DNA from: CAWEHQ01 sp051001995
GTDB taxonomy: Bacteria; Actinomycetota; Thermoleophilia; Solirubrobacterales; Thermoleophilaceae
DNA: 15,952 nucleotides
Assembly: GCA_051001995.1 (NCBI GenBank)
Contig: JBPCMT010000091.1
Location: forward strand, 1 to 15,952
Direction of reading: 5' to 3'
In this document: piece by piece, positions 14,096-15,952 of the stretch
Position numbering within the stretch: position 1 is the first letter of the stretch
Layout: each line of letters begins with the position of its first letter
The notes under the pieces: model-generated
The model's database searches: none
What the model was told of the DNA's origin: nothing
The model's input: only the letters and a program-made list of their open reading frames with translations
Made by a program: the position numbers and the translations under genes

Positions 14096-15362
14096 GGTGA
14101 GGGTCGGTCGAGTGTGAGCCGGCGGCTGCGCGACGGGCGACCGTTCGCGGGACCGCCTCGAGGGCCACGAAGCTCTCTGCCCGATCCGCGACGCAGGCGG
14201 TGGGTGATGCCGAAAGCGCCCCGCGCGGCTCGAGGCCCCAGCCCTCCAGACGCGACACGTCCCGGAGACCCGCGATATCGAGCACCGGCACGTCGGTCGC
14301 CGCGCGTGCCTCGCGGATCCCGAGCGGCGAGGCCGTCAGGACGCCGCTCACGCCAAGCACTCTGAGCCCGAGCCTTCTCAGGGCCTCGACCCCGGACGCG
14401 GCCCCGAGCGCGTCGTTGCCGGCGAACACGAGGCCGTCGACCCCTTGCCGGAAGACGCGGGAGCCGAGCAGGGCCGCCGTCTCGCGCTGAAACACGCCGT
14501 CGGCAACCTCGACGACGATCACGTCGACACCGGCTGCCGCCAAGTGGCGGGTCAGCAGCGTGAAGACCCCGTGCACCCGCTCGTGAGACGCGAGGTAGGT
14601 GCTGGCCAGGCCGGCGTCGGTGAAGTCGAGCACGGTCTCGGCTCCGGAGTCGACCATCAGCCAGACGTCGCCGCCCGCTCCAGTGCCGGTCACCTTGCAG
14701 GCGCCGACGCGGTGGCCCGCCGCCGAGAGGCCCCTGATGAGGTTCGCGGCCGTGGTCGTCTTACCGGAGTTCATGACGCTGCCGACCACCGCGTACGTCG
14801 GCGGTCGCACGGACGACTCGTCGAGCTCCGGCAGCGCCCACCGCTCGAGGTTGAGCCGCTGCCCACGCTGGTCGCAAACGAGCCCGACCGGAGTGATGCG
14901 CGTCGGTGCACCGACCGCCGAATGGAGCCCCAGCATCCGCGCGGCGATTCCGCCAGCGGCGACGAGGTCGCACGGCTCGAGGTCCGCGGGGACCTCGGCC
15001 TCAAACTGGTCCGGCGCGTAGCGGTTTCCGTAGCAGACGATCACGTGGTCGCCCTCGAACAGTTGCGCGCGGCGGCCGTTCCGAAGCTCCAGGCGCTTGT
15101 GGTGGCCGAGCCGGTCGATTCGAGCCATCACGAGCTCGCCCGCGCGCGGAGCGCAGCCGGCCGCTGCGGAGGTCCGGTCCACGGCGCGCATGGCCGCCGG
15201 GGGGACGCGCGCTGTGGAGTACGCGAGCTTGATGTGCTCGAGCCGCTCGGAGGTCAACGGCGTCAACCCCGCGGAGTCGCTCGGGGCGACCCTCTGAGGG
15301 ATTGTCGAGCGCGCCGAACGCGGCGCTCGATCTGGCTTCGTGCGTTCCGTCTGCTCGCTCAT
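14082..15362 (-). CDS. P-loop NTPase with unusual N-terminal domain (dethiobiotin-synthetase-like fold suspected)
   Basis: A 426-residue protein from ATG 15362, chosen because GGAAGG lies 7 nt upstream. Residues 1-40 are polar and probably disordered. Residues 70-175 form an unknown, probably beta-rich domain with GELVMARIDRLGHH, YGNRYAPDQFEAEVP and LVAAGGIAARMLG. The C-terminal half is a P-loop NTPase: Walker A GSVMNSGKT (194-202, Lys201), CKVTGTGAGGD (222-232), then VIVVEVADGVFQRET (281-295), which supplies the Walker-B-type acid. The order and spacing resemble the BioD/MobB/CobQ group of ATP-using synthetases, but the substrate is unknown. DUF1611 was considered and not supported. It is the first gene of the six-gene operon, has a 14-bp overlap with the DCC gene, and lies behind the second 11-bp-phased operator-like array. 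A novel ATP-dependent activation or ligation step is the likely role. Confidence 0.83.
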   Translation of the reverse strand: MSEQTERTKPDRAPRSARSTIPQRVAPSDSAGLTPLTSERLEHIKLAYSTARVPPAAMRAVDRTSAAAGCAPRAGELVMARIDRLGHHKRLELRNGRRAQLFEGDHVIVCYGNRYAPDQFEAEVPADLEPCDLVAAGGIAARMLGLHSAVGAPTRITPVGLVCDQRGQRLNLERWALPELDESSVRPPTYAVVGSVMNSGKTTTAANLIRGLSAAGHRVGACKVTGTGAGGDVWLMVDSGAETVLDFTDAGLASTYLASHERVHGVFTLLTRHLAAAGVDVIVVEVADGVFQRETAALLGSRVFRQGVDGLVFAGNDALGAASGVEALRRLGLRVLGVSGVLTASPLGIREARAATDVPVLDIAGLRDVSRLEGWGLEPRGALSASPTACVADRAESFVALEAVPRTVARRAAAGSHSTDPHHGQH

Positions 15363-15369
15363 CCACATG

Positions 15370-15375
15370 CCTTCC
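15370..15375 (-). promoter_or_regulatory. Shine-Dalgarno site deciding the start of the P-loop NTPase gene
   Basis: GGAAGG on the minus strand lies 7 nt before ATG 15362. It is only 1 nt from the in-frame ATG at 15368 and has no useful spacing to ATG 15398, so 15362 is the best start. Confidence 0.6.
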
Positions 15376-15429
15376 GGGGCTGGGTTCAACACGCTCAAAT
15401 CGTTGCCCCAGAAGGAATGCCCGTCGGCG

Positions 15430-15468
15430 GTGAGATCCCGTTAAGAGGAGCGTGAGAGTGCTCTTAGA
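15430..15468 (-). promoter_or_regulatory. Second phased 11-bp array upstream of the six-gene operon
   Basis: Read on the minus strand towards the operon, four hexamers begin exactly 11 bp apart: TCTAAG (15468-15463), TCTCAC (15457-15452), TCTTAA (15446-15441) and TCTCAC (15435-15430). The last ends 67 bp before ATG 15362. Sequence, period and orientation relative to the gene match the array at 6806-6833, so the same OmpR-type regulator is a good candidate to bind both. The array also lies beside a decayed response-regulator fragment, so it could be left over from a lost duplicate operon. The orientation fits the minus-strand operon better. No convincing -10/-35 pair was identified. Confidence 0.6.
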
Positions 15469-15499
15469 CAACTCGAGGCGGCGCACGATGGCGTGAGCG

Positions 15500-15670
15500 C
15501 TCTACGAGGCCGCGGCCAGGTGCTCTCGCGCGAGCAGCTCCTGTCGGACGTCTGAGGCTACGACTTACAACCCCGGCTCGAACGTCGTGTACGTGTACGT
15601 CGGCTACCTGCCGAAAGCTCGGCGCGAGACGATCCGAACCGTGCGCGGGACGGGCTATCTGCTCGGGTGA
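15500..15670 (+). pseudogene. Decayed C-terminal remnant of an OmpR-type response regulator
   Basis: From about 15514 the plus strand reads GQVLSREQLLSDV, a near copy of GQVLSREQLLSHV in the response regulator at 8965-9621. The next codon, Trp in the intact gene, is TGA (15553-15555). An extra T near 15565 shifts the frame, after which NPGSNVV, VYVGYL and finally TIRTVRGTGYLLG are recognisable up to TGA 15668-15670. Small compensating indels lie near 15612-15630. The receiver domain and most of the linker are missing; upstream bases to the array at 15468 show no clear homology. This is a relic of a paralogous regulator gene, possibly from a duplicated two-component operon. Between its end and the hairpin at 15769 I see no gene. 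Confidence 0.85.
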
Positions 15671-15768
15671 GTTGCGCGTGTCGGAGGCAGATTAATTCGC
15701 GTCCCCGGAACGGGCTTGCCTAACTGATTTGCAGGCCCAGGCGCTTTACGGTCTTGTAACACGCGTAG

Positions 15769-15800
15769 CAGAAAAGTGCCCCGTTTGCAGGGCTTTTCTG
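15769..15800 (-). terminator. Intrinsic-terminator-like hairpin downstream of tRNA-Gln
   Basis: CAGAAAAG (15769-15776) pairs perfectly with CTTTTCTG (15793-15800). An inner CCC/GGG extension (15779-15781 with 15790-15792) leaves a 2-nt bulge and an 8-nt loop. Read on the minus strand it lies 25 nt beyond the tRNA 3' end and its 3' arm is TTTT-rich, as expected for termination of the tRNA transcript. The A/T-rich arms would allow it to act in both directions. Confidence 0.6.
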
Positions 15801-15825
15801 TCCGGGTCGGTCGGTAGCTTGGAGG

Positions 15826-15897
15826 CTGCGGGGCAGGGACTCGAACCCCGATTTCACGGACCAGAACCGCACGAATTTCCACTTATTCGACCCCGCA
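15826..15897 (-). tRNA. tRNA-Gln (anticodon CTG)
   Basis: On the minus strand a complete 72-nt cloverleaf folds. The acceptor arm is TGCGGGG with CCCCGCA, including the T1-A72 pair characteristic of bacterial tRNA-Gln. The D stem is GAAT/ATTC with GG in an 8-nt loop. The anticodon stem is TGCGG/CCGTG (two G-T pairs) with loop TTCTGGT, anticodon CTG at 15864-15862, which reads CAG. The variable loop has 4 nt. The T arm is CGGGG-TTCGAGT-CCCTG. The discriminator is G at 15826 and CCA is not encoded (next bases CCT), so it would be added after transcription. A TATCGT sequence about 13 nt upstream (15916-15911) may be a -10 box. A hairpin follows downstream. Confidence 0.93.
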
Positions 15898-15952
15898 GCG
15901 AACGTGAGTAACGATAGCGACCAGGCCCATTTCGACGGGCTCGAGCGAGGCG

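Noticed and set aside
14082..15362. DUF1611 (DgcN-like) assignment for the P-loop NTPase
   Set aside because: The P-loop is GSVMNSGKT and the following motifs do not match the DUF1611 pattern I know (GTDCxVGK, TGQTG); kept as unassigned.
14445..15455. 336-residue open frame on the plus strand opposite the P-loop NTPase gene
   Set aside because: Antisense shadow without motifs; the minus frame has Walker motifs and a Shine-Dalgarno site.
15655..15911. Short open frames across the tRNA region on both strands
   Set aside because: They are translations of the tRNA-Gln and its terminator; such antisense-tRNA ORFs are a known artefact.

Overview
The window reads as chromosomal DNA of a high-GC Gram-positive bacterium. 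It has strongly GC-biased third codon positions, frequent GTG/TTG starts, dense 4-bp start/stop overlaps and a BldC-like regulator. Several protein flavours (SRPBCC next to paired ABC exporters, an Asp/Gly-rich anchored protein beside a sensor kinase) suggest an actinobacterium near Thermoleophilia/Solirubrobacterales. That lineage call is inference from gene style, not from a marker gene.

Layout. (1) 1-498 is the 3' part of an HD-GYP phosphodiesterase. (2) 517-2488, minus strand, holds an orphan peptide-binding lipoprotein followed by a BldC/MerR-type DNA-binding protein. (3) 2662-6736, plus strand, holds an SRPBCC gene broken by a one-base frameshift, then two ABC half-exporters whose degenerate motifs complement each other, as in heterodimeric exporters. 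(4) 6806-9621, plus strand, is a two-component operon: an anchored acidic Asp/Gly-rich protein, a histidine kinase and an OmpR-type response regulator, preceded by an 11-bp-phased repeat array. (5) 15362-9639, minus strand, is a tightly coupled six-gene operon: P-loop NTPase with a novel-looking N-terminal domain, DCC thiol-disulfide oxidoreductase, small anchored protein with a FPLSYYPMFS motif, HTTM (vitamin-K-carboxylase-like) membrane protein, alpha/beta hydrolase and ABC half-exporter. (6) 15430-15897 holds a second 11-bp-phased array with the same half-site, a decayed C-terminal piece of a response regulator, a terminator-like hairpin and a complete tRNA-Gln(CTG) on the minus strand.

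How it may work together. The two-component operon and the six-gene operon converge (17 bp between their stops). Each has the same TCTCAC-type half-sites in phase at 11 bp and in the same orientation relative to its first gene. The simplest reading is that the response regulator controls its own operon and the HTTM/DCC/ABC operon, forming one envelope-associated system. The HTTM protein keeps a Lys at the position of the catalytic Lys of gamma-glutamyl carboxylase, so the operon may modify and export an unknown molecule. That function is a hypothesis. No precursor peptide gene was found.
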